Shown: positions 41,122 through 50,104, numbered from the stretch's first letter. The stretch is DNA of 64,000 bases from Pullichristensenella excrementipullorum (GCA_018713365.1 DVOU01000020.1:124001-188000); one strand, 5' to 3'. A program made the numbers and translations. The notes: generated by a model from the sequence alone, not told the origin.

Positions 41122-42267
41122 TCAATCCGCGTCGCCGTCGGAGCCATCGTCGTCATCGGAGCCGCCCCATGGGCCGCCTCCGTCAACATCATCGTTTGTA
41201 TCGTCGTCGCCGCCATGGCGCGCGCGCCGCTTTTGCAGATAGCGCGTCACCGCGCCGTCTGTGGGGCTGAACAGCGATGAGAGCATGCCGTACAGAACGC
41301 TCAGATTCGCCGTCAGCGGCAAGAGCAGCAGCAGGGCGATGAGCAGGCGCCGCGCACCCGGGCGCATGGAGCGCAAGCGGCGCTCCAGAGAGCCGACCGC
41401 CTGCACGCGGAAGGCGAGCGCGGCGAGCATTTGCAGGGCCATGGCCACGCTCTGCGCCTGCGAGAGCGGCGCGAATTGAAACAAAAGCAGCGAAGATACG
41501 TAAAAGACCGTTGCCGCCACCGCCATGGAGGCGGGCAGGCGCCATTTATTCAGCGGCGTCCAGCGCAGCGCTTCCAGCGCCCCTTCGCGCACCAGACGGC
41601 GCAGGGGCAGCGCCGTAGCGAGCAGGCCCGTCAGCGCCGCGGAGGTGAGCAGCGTGCCCGGCACGCTTAGGGCCAGCGTGTTGCGCAGTGCCTCGGTGAG
41701 CGAGGCGACGCTGCGCGCGCGCTCGGCGGGATCAAGGAAGCCGAGCGAATAGGTGAGCAGGTTGAGCGCCTCGGGCGCGTCGCCGCCGTAGAACAGCGTA
41801 AGGAAGGAATCGAGCATGCCCGCTGGCAGGGCTTCCAGCTCGCGGCGCACCAGAGCGGCAAGGTAGTCCGCCAGATCCATGCCCACCAGATAGCGGGCCA
41901 GGCCCACCGTCAAAACCGCGCACAGCAGCCAGACCGGCAATGTGCGGCGCAGGGCCTCGAACAGCGGCGGCCCGCCGGGGCGCAATGTCCACAGCGTGAA
42001 GGCCAGCGGCGCGACCAGCAGGATAAATTCCAGCGCAGCCAGCGCCGCGCCAAAGGAGGCGTAGGCCACGCCCAGCTGCACGGCGCAGGAAAGCAGGGCC
42101 GCCGCCGCCCCGGCATAGGCATAGGTGAGCGCGGTAAGCACCGGCGCGAGGAACAGAAGCGGCGAGAGCGCCAGCATGTACTGCGAAGTCAGGCCGATAA
42201 GCACGGCCAGCAGCGCGCCCGCGATGAGCCTGCCCGGCGTGCGGCGCGGAGTTTTGATATCGACCAA
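41122..42267 (-). CDS. YybS-like membrane protein (DUF2232)
   Basis: A 381-residue polytopic membrane protein with about eight hydrophobic segments and an acidic, glycine-rich C-terminal tail (DDDTNDDVDGGGPWGGSDDD). Family members of DUF2232 sit just upstream of gdpP, rplI and dnaC in many Firmicutes. Here the DUF2232 gene is 39 bp upstream of rplI and no gdpP lies between them. The TTG start (42265-42267) is seven bases after GGAGG. Function is unknown; a substrate-binding membrane component is one suggestion for the family. Confidence 0.8.
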   Translation of the reverse strand: MVDIKTPRRTPGRLIAGALLAVLIGLTSQYMLALSPLLFLAPVLTALTYAYAGAAAALLSCAVQLGVAYASFGAALAALEFILLVAPLAFTLWTLRPGGPPLFEALRRTLPVWLLCAVLTVGLARYLVGMDLADYLAALVRRELEALPAGMLDSFLTLFYGGDAPEALNLLTYSLGFLDPAERARSVASLTEALRNTLALSVPGTLLTSAALTGLLATALPLRRLVREGALEALRWTPLNKWRLPASMAVAATVFYVSSLLLFQFAPLSQAQSVAMALQMLAALAFRVQAVGSLERRLRSMRPGARRLLIALLLLLPLTANLSVLYGMLSSLFSPTDGAVTRYLQKRRARHGGDDDTNDDVDGGGPWGGSDDDDGSDGDAD

Positions 42268-42367
42268 GGGACATCCTCCAGATCGCTTTGCGCGGCCCAG
42301 CCGCGCGCATGTCCATTATAGCACGAAAGCGCGCATCCGTAAAGCGCCGGGGCGCGCCCGGATGATG

Positions 42368-42405
42368 CAAAAATGCCTCCACAAGTTTGGCTTTGTGAAG
42401 GCATT
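42368..42405 (-). terminator. Terminator after yajC
   Basis: On the minus strand AATGCCTTCACAA pairs with TTGTGGAGGCATT (13 pairs including one G·T), ending in TTTTTGC. It separates yajC from the DUF2232 gene. Confidence 0.88.
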
Positions 42406-42430
42406 CAGGCGCTCGCGGGTTTGTCGCGCT

Positions 42431-42802
42431 TTACACCTGCGGCTCGGCGTCGTTCTCCACCGGCGCGTCCTCGACGCTGCGGATGGCCCAGCGCGCCATG
42501 ACCATCTGGTTCTTGGCGGAGCCGACGGCCAGCGTCACGGTATCGTCCTTGAGGGCGACGATGGTGCCGTAGATGCCACCGATGGTGCATACGCGGTCGC
42601 CCGTCTTCAGGGCGGCGAGCATATCCTTGACCTTCTTGTCCTTCTTGCGCTGCGGGCGGATGAGCAGGAAGTAGAAGATGGCGACCATGGCCACCAGCAT
42701 GACGATGGTGCTGATCATGCCGCCGGTCTGCGCAGCCGCGTCGGTCGTGCCCGTGGCGGCCGTTTCCGCCAGCGCTGTGAGAAGATTGTTCCAATTCAAC
42801 AT
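42431..42802 (-). CDS. yajC: Sec translocase accessory subunit YajC
   Basis: A 123-residue single-span membrane protein. The membrane segment is MISTIVMLVAMVAIFYFLLI, followed by RPQRKKDKKVKDMLAALKTGD and RVCTIGGIYGTIVALKDDTV, the classic YajC core. It associates with SecDF to aid protein export. The tgt-yajC neighbourhood is conserved in bacteria and is present here. GGGG with 7-8 bases spacing supports the ATG at 42802. Confidence 0.93.
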   Translation of the reverse strand: MLNWNNLLTALAETAATGTTDAAAQTGGMISTIVMLVAMVAIFYFLLIRPQRKKDKKVKDMLAALKTGDRVCTIGGIYGTIVALKDDTVTLAVGSAKNQMVMARWAIRSVEDAPVENDAEPQV

Positions 42803-42925
42803 ATTCAGACCCCTTTGCATATAGTCGATCGAATGCCTGAAAGACATTATATCCCAATTTCGCGGCGATTACAACTTTTTCTCTTCAATTAAGTGTGTCA
42901 TTCACGTAAAAAGTTTCCCGGCGCG

Positions 42926-44050
42926 TTACCAGTTGTCGCGGCCATGGCGGGCGTAGAATGCCTCCGCCCAGTCGCGCAGGCTGTCCTGCTCGATGGCGGC
43001 GCGCATTTCCTCCATCATGCGGGTGAGGAAGCGCAGGTTGTGGATGGAGGCAAGGCGCAATGCGAGGATCTCCCCCGCCTTGAACAGATGGCGGATATAG
43101 GCGCGGGAGAAGTTTTTGCAGGCGTAGCAGTCGCAATCCGCATCCAGAGGGCCGAAGTCCTCGGCGTAGCGGGCGTTTTTCACCACCAGACGGCCATCGT
43201 GGGTGAAGACGGTGCCGTTGCGGGCCACGCGGGTGGCCAGCACGCAATCGAACATGTCCACGCCGCGCATCACGCCCTCGATGAGGCAGTCCGGCGAGCC
43301 AACGCCCATCAGGTAGCGGGGCTTGTTCTGCGGGAGGATGGGGTCGATGGCCTCGAGGATGTCGTACATGATCTCCTTGGGCTCGCCGACGCTTAAGCCC
43401 CCGATGCCAAGGCCGGGCAGGTCGAGCGCCGCCATCTGCCGGGCGCACTCCATGCGCAGTTCGCGCGAAAACGCCCCCTGCACGATGCCGAACAGCGCCT
43501 GATCCTCGCGCGTTTTGGCCTTCATGCAGCGCTCCAGCCAGCGCAACGTGCGCTTCATGGCATCGCGGGCGCGCGCCTCGTCGCAGGGGTAGGGCGAGCA
43601 TTCGTCAAACTGCATGATAATGTCCGCGCCGAGCTTTTCCTGAATGGCGATGGACGTCTCCGGGGCGAAGAAGTGGCGGCTGCCGTCCAGATGGGAGCGG
43701 AACTCCACGCCCTCCTCGCGCACCTTGCGAAGGTCCGCCAGCGAAAAGACCTGAAAGCCGCCGCTGTCGGTGAGGATGGGCCTGTCCCAGCGCATGAAGC
43801 CGTGCAGACCGCCGGCGCGGGCAACCAGATCCTCGCCGGGGCGCAGGTGGAGATGGTAGGTGTTGGAGAGGATGATCTGCGCGCCGATGTCCTTAAGTTC
43901 GTCCGGGGTCATGGTCTTGACCGTGGCCTGCGTGCCCACGGGCATGTACACGGGCGTTTCGATGACGCCGTGGGGCGTGTGCAGACGGCCGCGGCGCGCG
44001 CCGGTCTGCTTGCAAATGTGCAAAAGTTCAAATTCAAAGGGCTTGGGCAA
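42926..44050 (-). CDS. tgt: Queuine tRNA-ribosyltransferase (tRNA-guanine transglycosylase)
   Basis: A 374-residue enzyme that exchanges guanine 34 of GUN-anticodon tRNAs for a queuosine precursor. The first part has CKQTGARRGRLHTPHG and ILSNTYHLHLRPGED; the active-site region shows LTDSGGFQVFSL and the Asp in DMFDCVLATR. Zinc is bound by CDCYAC and the later His in ASIHNLRFL. The TTG start (44048-44050) is nine bases after GGAGG; an upstream TTG frame lacks such a site. It lies just upstream of yajC. Confidence 0.95.
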   Translation of the reverse strand: MPKPFEFELLHICKQTGARRGRLHTPHGVIETPVYMPVGTQATVKTMTPDELKDIGAQIILSNTYHLHLRPGEDLVARAGGLHGFMRWDRPILTDSGGFQVFSLADLRKVREEGVEFRSHLDGSRHFFAPETSIAIQEKLGADIIMQFDECSPYPCDEARARDAMKRTLRWLERCMKAKTREDQALFGIVQGAFSRELRMECARQMAALDLPGLGIGGLSVGEPKEIMYDILEAIDPILPQNKPRYLMGVGSPDCLIEGVMRGVDMFDCVLATRVARNGTVFTHDGRLVVKNARYAEDFGPLDADCDCYACKNFSRAYIRHLFKAGEILALRLASIHNLRFLTRMMEEMRAAIEQDSLRDWAEAFYARHGRDNW

Positions 44051-44090
44051 TTTGCGTGTCCTCCATTGCGGTATGAAGCGCCTGCGGCGC

Positions 44091-44120
44091 AAAAAAACGG
44101 CGACCTGCGCGGGTCGCCGG
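44091..44120 (-). terminator. Terminator after the Ig-like surface protein gene
   Basis: On the minus strand CCGGCGACC and GGTCGCCG form an 8-bp stem with a six-base loop, followed by seven T. It ends this transcript before the tgt gene. Confidence 0.85.
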
Positions 44121-44134
44121 AAAATGCCTGTCTG

Positions 44135-44593
44135 TCAGGCCGCGCGGCGCAGCTTGACGAAAAGCGCGACCGAAGCCGCGGCCAGCACGGCGAACGCTGC
44201 GCCCACCGGCAGGGAACTGTCGCCGGACTTGGGCACGGTATCGTCGATGACGCGGGCGGCGATCTCCATGCTCAAAAGCATATCGCCATTTTCATCGAAG
44301 GCGTCCATGCGGTAAATGCCGGAATCCTCCACGGCGGCGTTGACGATGTTGTAGACGCGCTGGTCCGCGCCGGAAATGGGCGCGCCCTCAAAGTACCACT
44401 GATAGGATGCCGGGGATACGCCGTCGATGTTGACTTCCATCGACAGATCCTCCCCCGCGTCCACCACCGCGTCCTGCGTCAGATGCGACACGCGCATGAC
44501 GACCGTGGTGGAGATGACGCCCTCCGCCACAGCGCTGCCCAACATCAGCAGCAGCGCCACCAGCGCGAGAACGCGGAACGTCCTTCTTTTCAC
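44135..44593 (-). CDS. Surface protein with an Ig-like domain and a sortase-type tail
   Basis: A 152-residue exported protein. A signal peptide (VLALVALLLMLGSAVA) precedes one Ig-like fold (VDAGEDLSMEVNIDGVSPAS, YQWYFEGAPISG, EDSGIYRMDAFDENG). The end has VPKSGD, then a hydrophobic stretch (LPVGAAFAVLAAASVALFV) and KLRRAA, which is the layout of a sortase sorting signal with a variant of LPxTG. It may be attached to the wall, and could bind another surface protein. No sortase gene lies nearby. Confidence 0.75.
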   Translation of the reverse strand: MKRRTFRVLALVALLLMLGSAVAEGVISTTVVMRVSHLTQDAVVDAGEDLSMEVNIDGVSPASYQWYFEGAPISGADQRVYNIVNAAVEDSGIYRMDAFDENGDMLLSMEIAARVIDDTVPKSGDSSLPVGAAFAVLAAASVALFVKLRRAA

Positions 44594-44643
44594 GTGCGTC
44601 TACCCCTTCCGCGAATGCCTCTGGCACCCGCATACTACGTTTT

Positions 44644-44672
44644 ATTTTATATCAGTTTATGTCGAATTGCAA
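44644..44672 (-). promoter_or_regulatory. Promoter of the Ig-like surface protein gene
   Basis: TTGCAA (44667-44672, minus), 17 bp and TAAAAT (44644-44649, minus). The whole divergent region 44594-44842 is markedly AT-rich and probably also holds the promoter of the plus-strand membrane protein gene, although I could not choose one convincingly. Confidence 0.6.
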
Positions 44673-44842
44673 CCATTTTGCATCATTATGCACAATTTCG
44701 GAAAAATATCGAAATTTCTTCATAATATGCTCCATGCTTTCGTAATGTTTCAATGCTAAAATGTAACAGTACCATTGGCATTCCCGACGCGCTTTTCCGG
44801 GGAAGGATACGATGGGACGCATTTTGAGCGATGGAGGGCATC

Positions 44843-46795
44843 ATGGGCGGTATCTTGCTGCTGCTGGGATTCGAGGCGTGCGGCTATGTGCTTGTCGACG
44901 GCCTGTTCAGGCGTCGGGACGGCATCGTGCGCCTGTGGCTGGGGCTGACGGCGGGGCTTTTGATGATGATGTGGCTGCCGTCGCTGTTTGCCTACGCACT
45001 GAAGTTCACGGCGGCGGCACAGTACGCGGCGCTGGGGCTGGCGGCGGTGCTTGCCGCGCTTTCGCGCCTGTTTTTGCGCGAAAAGGCCGGCCCGGCGCGG
45101 CTGGAGGGCGAAAAGCGGCCCTTCTGCGGGGACATGCCCGCCTGGCTGCCCATCGCGCTGATAACGCCGCTGCTCATCCTCTCCATTTACCTGCAATACA
45201 CGCACACGCTGCGCGAGGTGGACGGGGCGCTGCACGTGGGGCAGTCCACCTACGGCGACCTCTGTTTGCATCTGGGCATCGCCACGGGCCTGCAGGGAAG
45301 CGCCTATCCGCCGGAGTACACGCTCATTCAGGACGTATTGCTGGGCTATCCCTTTTTGATGGACGCGCTCTCGGCCTCCATGCTCTGTCTGGGCACGGGG
45401 CTGCAGGCGGCCTTTATCATCCCCGGCAGTTTGATGATGGGGCTGGTGTATCTGGGCTTCATCCTGCTTGCGTGGGAGCTGACGCATTCACGCGCGGCGG
45501 TGGTGGTCGCCTATCTTCTGATGTTCCTGAACGGCGGGCTGGGCTTTTTCTACGTGCTGGACGAAGTGTGGCAAGACCCGACGGCGCTGATAAACGTATT
45601 CACCGGCTACTACGCCGCGCCGGCGAACATGGTGGAACACAACATCCGCTGGGTGAACGTCATCTGCGACATGATGATCCCCCAGCGCACGCTGCTGGCG
45701 GGGTGGACGATGGTCATCCCGGCGCTGTACCTGCTGGTACTGGCCATGCGCGAAAAGAGCCGGCGGCTGTACGTCATCCTCGGCGTGCTGGCCGGGGCCA
45801 TGCCCATGGTACACACGCACTCGTTCCTGGCGCTGGCGCTGATCTCGGCGGGCTGCCTTGTGTGGACGCTCGCGCACGCGGAGGACCGCAGAAAGGCGCT
45901 CATCGACTACGCCTTCTACGCCGGCATTGCCGCGGCGCTGGCCCTGCCGCAGCTACTCACCTGGGCCATCCCGCAGACGGTGGGCGGCGTGGCCACGACC
46001 GGCTCGCTCTCGCTGCGCTTCAACTGGGTCAACTTTGACACCGCCACCGGCCGGCTCATCGACGGCTACTTCTGGTTCTGGGTGAAAAACGTCGGCCCGG
46101 TGTACCTCGTGATGCTCCCGGCGGCGATCCTGTGCAAGGGCTGGAAGCGGGGGCTGGCGCTGGGCGCGCTGTTTGTGTACGCGGCGGCGGAGCTTATCCA
46201 GTTCCAGCCCAACGCCTACGACAACAACAAGCTGTTTTACGTGGCCTTTTTGCTGATGCTGCCGCTGGCGGCGCGTTACCTTGTAACTCTATGGGATCGC
46301 CTGCGTGGGCTGCCGGGGCGCTCGCTGCTGGCGGCGGTGTTCTTCATCCTCTCGCTGACCTCGGGCGTCTTGTCGCTGGGACGCGAGGCGGTCTCGGACT
46401 ATCAGCTCTTCTCGGCGGGGGAAGTGGAGGCGGCGGAGTACATCCGCGACGAACTGCCCGCGGACGCCGTCTACCTGACCGGCGATCAGCACAACAACTT
46501 TGTAGCGGCGCTCTCGGGGCGGCAGATCGTCTGCGGCACGGGCAGCTACCTCTACTTCCACGGCATGAACTATCAGAAGGCGGCCCTGGACGCGCGGCGC
46601 ATGCTCGAAGCGCCCGCAGACAGCCACGCCCTGTTTGAGGAATACGGCGTGGACTATGTGGTGATCGGCAACAGCGAGCGCTACAACTACGCGCTGGACG
46701 AGGCGTATTTTGCCGAAAACTGCGCCCTCGTCTACAACGAAGGCGGCGTTTCCATCTACGCCGCGCCGGAAAATGACGGGAATTTGCCGGAATGA
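44843..46795 (+). CDS. Large polytopic membrane protein, possible GT-C type glycosyltransferase
   Basis: A 650-residue protein with about 12-14 membrane segments followed by a soluble C-terminal domain (about residues 530-645: VEAAEYIRDELPADAVYLTG, VDYVVIGNSERYNYALDEAYF). The layout resembles lipid-sugar-using GT-C glycosyltransferases, and a first-loop acidic pair typical of such enzymes could be EVDGALHVGQSTYGD, but a family match is not certain. ATG at 44843 is preceded by GGAGGG; an earlier ATG at 44831 lacks a ribosome-binding site. Role unknown, perhaps cell-surface polymer modification. Confidence 0.65.
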   Translation: MGGILLLLGFEACGYVLVDGLFRRRDGIVRLWLGLTAGLLMMMWLPSLFAYALKFTAAAQYAALGLAAVLAALSRLFLREKAGPARLEGEKRPFCGDMPAWLPIALITPLLILSIYLQYTHTLREVDGALHVGQSTYGDLCLHLGIATGLQGSAYPPEYTLIQDVLLGYPFLMDALSASMLCLGTGLQAAFIIPGSLMMGLVYLGFILLAWELTHSRAAVVVAYLLMFLNGGLGFFYVLDEVWQDPTALINVFTGYYAAPANMVEHNIRWVNVICDMMIPQRTLLAGWTMVIPALYLLVLAMREKSRRLYVILGVLAGAMPMVHTHSFLALALISAGCLVWTLAHAEDRRKALIDYAFYAGIAAALALPQLLTWAIPQTVGGVATTGSLSLRFNWVNFDTATGRLIDGYFWFWVKNVGPVYLVMLPAAILCKGWKRGLALGALFVYAAAELIQFQPNAYDNNKLFYVAFLLMLPLAARYLVTLWDRLRGLPGRSLLAAVFFILSLTSGVLSLGREAVSDYQLFSAGEVEAAEYIRDELPADAVYLTGDQHNNFVAALSGRQIVCGTGSYLYFHGMNYQKAALDARRMLEAPADSHALFEEYGVDYVVIGNSERYNYALDEAYFAENCALVYNEGGVSIYAAPENDGNLPE

Positions 46796-46819
46796 GCGGG
46801 AAATGTCCCCGGTTTGCGC

Positions 46820-46849
46820 TTGACGATTGCCCCTGAAAGCGCATACAAT
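46820..46849 (+). promoter_or_regulatory. Promoter of the second MarR-family gene
   Basis: TTGACG (46820-46825), 18 bp and TACAAT (46844-46849) on the plus strand, about 58 bp before the ATG. Confidence 0.6.
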
Positions 46850-46906
46850 GGATATGATAGGTAAACAACGGTGAAAAGCGCCGTGACGAATACGGAGGGA
46901 TCGGTC

Positions 46907-47383
46907 ATGAGCGATATGGATCACAGGAACGCGGAGCGCGACGCGACGTTGGAACACCTGTACGACATGCTGTTTCAGGCATGGCCGCTGATGCGCCGCA
47001 AGCTGCTGCCCTCGAGCGCGCAGCAGGCGGAGTTCGGCATGCCGCTTTCGCATGTGCAGGTGCTGGTGATGCTCGACCATCGCGGCTCGCTGTCCATCAC
47101 GGAGATCTCCCAGAGCTTTGGCATCGCCAAGCCCAACATCACGCCACTGGTGGACCGCCTCATCGAGGAGGGGCTGGTGATGCGCGAGCGCAACAGCGCC
47201 GACCGCCGCGTGGTCAACGTGGTGATCTGCGAAAAGGGGCGCGAGCGCCTTGCCGACATCTACCGCGACCTTTGCGACAACCTGTTCGACTGGACGCGCA
47301 CGCTCAGTTCGGAGGACATGGCCGCGTTCAACGGGGCGCTGGAGACCATCGTCCGCCTTCTGCGCAAGCAGCCGGAGGCGTGA
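46907..47383 (+). CDS. MarR-family transcriptional regulator
   Basis: A 158-residue winged-helix regulator: LSHVQVLVMLDHRGSLSITE, ISQSFGIAKPNITPLVDRLIEEGLV and the wing RERNSADRRVVNVVICEKG. GGAGGG eight bases upstream supports the ATG at 46907. It is followed by a lipoprotein gene 59 bp downstream in the same direction, so it may be co-transcribed with it. Its ligand and targets are unknown. Confidence 0.92.
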   Translation: MSDMDHRNAERDATLEHLYDMLFQAWPLMRRKLLPSSAQQAEFGMPLSHVQVLVMLDHRGSLSITEISQSFGIAKPNITPLVDRLIEEGLVMRERNSADRRVVNVVICEKGRERLADIYRDLCDNLFDWTRTLSSEDMAAFNGALETIVRLLRKQPEA

Positions 47384-47442
47384 ACCAAAGCGGGGCCGTC
47401 CCCGTCCAAGAGATATACGAAGTTTTTTCTGGAGGTACGTTT

Positions 47443-49287
47443 ATGCGCAACCAAGCCGCCTGGATACTGTTCGCCGCGCTTTTGATCGTCTGCGCGGCGA
47501 TGCTCGGCGGGTGCAGCGCGCACGATGAGAGCGATGCGGCGCAGTCCGCGCCGGACCTCTCGGTCAACATCTCCGTCCCCTATGCCACCACCACGCCCAC
47601 CGCCGTGCCCGAGGACCCGGATCAGCCCTTCTCCTTCGACGCCAACGGCCGGGTGACGGTACTCAACGAGCGCTGGATCGACGAGGGCTTTGTCTCCGCC
47701 ACGAGCGACGACGAGGAGCAGACGGGCGGCTACACGCAGCTGCGCCTCGGCGATCAGGGCCAGCGCGTGCAGCAGCTGCAGATGCGCCTGCGCGAACTGG
47801 GATACTACCCCGGCGACATCTCCGGCGTGTTCGACACGCTCACGGAGCAGGCCGTGCAGCTGTTTGAACTGACCTACGGCACCATGCAGACGGGCATCGC
47901 CACCCCCAGTTTGCAGGAGATGCTCTTTGCCGAGACCGCGCCCGCGTACAGCGCGCAGAGCTACGCCGCGGCGCTGAACGGCAACTTCAGCGAATTGCAG
48001 CTGGGCGCCTCGGGCAGCAATGTGCTGGCCCTGCAGATGCGCCTGCGCGAACTGGGCTTCCCCATCTCCCACATCACCGGCTATTACGACCAGGAGACCG
48101 CCGCGGCGGTGAGCGCCTTCTTCCAGGTATACGGCAACGCGCCCAACAGCGTGGCCACCGCATCCATGCAGGGCGAACTGTTCACCGTGGACCCGCGCAC
48201 CTATTCCGGCGCCACCCTCGCCCCGACGCAGACGCAGACGCCCAGCGGCGAACAGACGCTCTCCGAGGGCAACATCGGCTCCACCGTGGAGCGCATCCAG
48301 CAGCGGCTCATCGAACTGGGCTACATGCAGGGCGTCGCCTCCGGCACCTTCGACGCCGCCACCACCGAGGCCGTCAAGGCCTTCCAGCACGTGGTGGGCG
48401 TGAGCGAGGACGGCGTGGTCACCTACGGGCTGTACACGCAGCTCATCGCCAGCGACGCCCCCGCCTACGGAAGCCCTGAGGCCGAGGCCATCCGCCAAGG
48501 CGGCTACACGCTGTTGCAGGAGGGCGATTCCGGCGAGGCCGTGACGCGCCTGCAGACGCGCCTGGTCGAACTGGGCTACGCCAACGGCACGCCCAACGGC
48601 CGCTACGCCAGCGCCACCGTATCGGCGGTGCGGCTCTTCCAGCGCGCCGCCGGACAGGAGGAGACGGGCGTGGCCACCGCCGCCTTGCAGGCCCTGCTCT
48701 ACTCCGCCGACGCCCCCGCCTACACCGCCTCGACGCAGACGACTACCGGCGACCGCTATTACCCCTACAACCTCGCCCTGACCGACCTTTCCGAGGGGTC
48801 CTCGGGCGAACTGGTGAGCTATTTGCAGACGCGCCTTGCGGAGCTGGGCTACTTCTCCGGCACGGTGGACGGCCAGTACGGCTCCGCCACCGCCACCGCC
48901 GTGCGCGCCGTGCAGGCCGCCATGGGCCTTGAGCAGACCGGCGCGGCCAGCGCCTCCTTCCAGGAGCATGTCTACTCCGAGGCCACGCCGCCCGCAGGCG
49001 TATCCATGTACGATTCCACGCAGAGCTTCTCCACGTTGCAAATGGGCGACAGCGACGAAGATGGCGAGACCATGGGCCCGGTGGAGAGCCTGCAAAAGCA
49101 GCTTTGGGAGCTTGGCTATCTGGACCGCGAAGCCGTGCGCGGCACGGAGGGCGAGTTTGGCGAGGCCACGCGCAATGCCGTCATCGCCGCGCAGCAGGCC
49201 ATGCAGTACGTGCGCGCCGACGGCGTTGCCAGCCCCGAGTTCCAGGCGTTCATCTTCTCCCGCTACTGCGGCATGATCCGGAAATAG
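47443..49287 (+). CDS. Lipoprotein with six peptidoglycan-binding repeats
   Basis: A 614-residue exported lipoprotein. The signal peptide ends in the lipobox MLGGC (Cys24). Six PG_binding_1 repeats follow, recognised by the recurring RLRELGY or RLxELGY helix (about residues 100-145, 185-230, 270-315, 355-400, 445-490 and 540-590), with low-complexity Ala/Thr/Ser/Pro linkers. No catalytic domain is present. It probably anchors to or scaffolds the cell wall. GGAGG is seven bases before the ATG. Confidence 0.9.
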   Translation: MRNQAAWILFAALLIVCAAMLGGCSAHDESDAAQSAPDLSVNISVPYATTTPTAVPEDPDQPFSFDANGRVTVLNERWIDEGFVSATSDDEEQTGGYTQLRLGDQGQRVQQLQMRLRELGYYPGDISGVFDTLTEQAVQLFELTYGTMQTGIATPSLQEMLFAETAPAYSAQSYAAALNGNFSELQLGASGSNVLALQMRLRELGFPISHITGYYDQETAAAVSAFFQVYGNAPNSVATASMQGELFTVDPRTYSGATLAPTQTQTPSGEQTLSEGNIGSTVERIQQRLIELGYMQGVASGTFDAATTEAVKAFQHVVGVSEDGVVTYGLYTQLIASDAPAYGSPEAEAIRQGGYTLLQEGDSGEAVTRLQTRLVELGYANGTPNGRYASATVSAVRLFQRAAGQEETGVATAALQALLYSADAPAYTASTQTTTGDRYYPYNLALTDLSEGSSGELVSYLQTRLAELGYFSGTVDGQYGSATATAVRAVQAAMGLEQTGAASASFQEHVYSEATPPAGVSMYDSTQSFSTLQMGDSDEDGETMGPVESLQKQLWELGYLDREAVRGTEGEFGEATRNAVIAAQQAMQYVRADGVASPEFQAFIFSRYCGMIRK

Positions 49288-49338
49288 CCTTCCCGTGGGC
49301 GCAAATCCGACAAAGTATCGAAGATTTGGGCGCGAGGT

Positions 49339-49367
49339 TTGACGCGGCGGGCGCGGTCGTGTATAAT
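49339..49367 (+). promoter_or_regulatory. Promoter of the small membrane protein gene
   Basis: TTGACG (49339-49344), 17 bp and TATAAT (49362-49367) on the plus strand, 42 bp before the ATG at 49410. Confidence 0.75.
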
Positions 49368-49409
49368 GAAGTTGTTTGAATGTACGTATCAGCGAAAGGA
49401 GCGCCCTCC

Positions 49410-49703
49410 ATGAGCCGCGAAGGTAGAAGTTCCCGCAACCGCGTGTCCATCCTCAGCTGGATGTGGACCATCGTTCTCGCCTGCATCCCCGGCGTGAACA
49501 TCATCGCGATGTTTTTGCTGGCGTTTCTGTCCAGGAAGCAGCCCAAGCGCAGCTTTGCCGTGGCCTCGCTGATCTTGATGCTGATCGTGGCCATCCTCAT
49601 CTTCGTGGCCTTCCTGGTCTTCCCCGCGGAGCTGCTCGCCTTTGGCGAATGGCTGCGCGACAGGACGCCCCTGCAGGGCGCGGGCACGCCGCTGGGGCTG
49701 TAA
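49410..49703 (+). CDS. Small membrane protein of unknown function
   Basis: A 97-residue protein with a basic N-terminus and two hydrophobic segments (MWTIVLACIPGVNIIAMFLLAF and VASLILMLIVAILIFVAFLVF). AAAGGAG lies nine bases before the ATG at 49410. Its own promoter and terminator make it a monocistronic gene. No family was recognised. Confidence 0.75.
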   Translation: MSREGRSSRNRVSILSWMWTIVLACIPGVNIIAMFLLAFLSRKQPKRSFAVASLILMLIVAILIFVAFLVFPAELLAFGEWLRDRTPLQGAGTPLGL

Positions 49704-49715
49704 AATGAACATGGC

Positions 49716-49748
49716 AAAAGGAGCCGCCACAGGGACGGCTCCTTTTTT
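49716..49748 (+). terminator. Terminator after the small membrane protein gene
   Basis: AAGGAGCCG and CGGCTCCTT form a 9-bp stem around a nine-base loop, followed by TTTTTT. It lies between convergent genes and the A-run on its other side allows use from the minus strand as well. Confidence 0.88.
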
Positions 49749-49753
49749 GCGCG

Positions 49754-50005
49754 CTACTGCGCCTCGCCCAGCAGCCACGCCACCGACACGCCCAGGGCGT
49801 CGGCGATGACGGGCAGTTCGTAATCCAGCACCTTGCGGCGCTGCCCCTCCAAGCGCGACATGCTGGCATCGCAGATGTCCATGCCGCGGCTTTGCAGCAT
49901 CGCCACCAGCTGCCTTTGCTTGAGCCCCTGTGCCTTGCGCAGGCACATGACCTTTTCTCCGATGATGTTGCGCTCCCCAAGGGGCGCTATGCGCGGCTTG
50001 GACAA
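49754..50005 (-). CDS. XRE-family (Cro/CI-type) DNA-binding protein
   Basis: An 83-residue protein that is almost only a helix-turn-helix: GEKVMCLRKAQGLKQRQLVAMLQSRGMDICDASMSRLEGQRRKV, then YELPVIADALGVSVAWLLGE. The TTG start (50003-50005) is preceded by GAGGTGGAG. There is no effector domain. It stands alone, with an inverted repeat upstream (50071-50104) that could be its operator. Confidence 0.88.
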   Translation of the reverse strand: MSKPRIAPLGERNIIGEKVMCLRKAQGLKQRQLVAMLQSRGMDICDASMSRLEGQRRKVLDYELPVIADALGVSVAWLLGEAQ

Positions 50006-50070
50006 TGTTCTCCACCTCTTGCGCTGGGATCACTTTCCAGTATAAGGGAGGTGGAATAAATTTTGATGCT

Positions 50071-50104
50071 GAAATTGCATTATATGGATGTTCATGCAAA
50101 TTTC
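50071..50104. promoter_or_regulatory. Inverted repeat upstream of the XRE regulator
   Basis: GAAATTGCAT (50071-50080) and ATGCAAATTTC (50094-50104) form an inverted repeat, with one extra base in the second arm, in an AT-rich patch about 70 bp upstream of the XRE start. A TATAAT-like box lies within it on the minus strand. Autoregulation is inferred. Confidence 0.5.
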
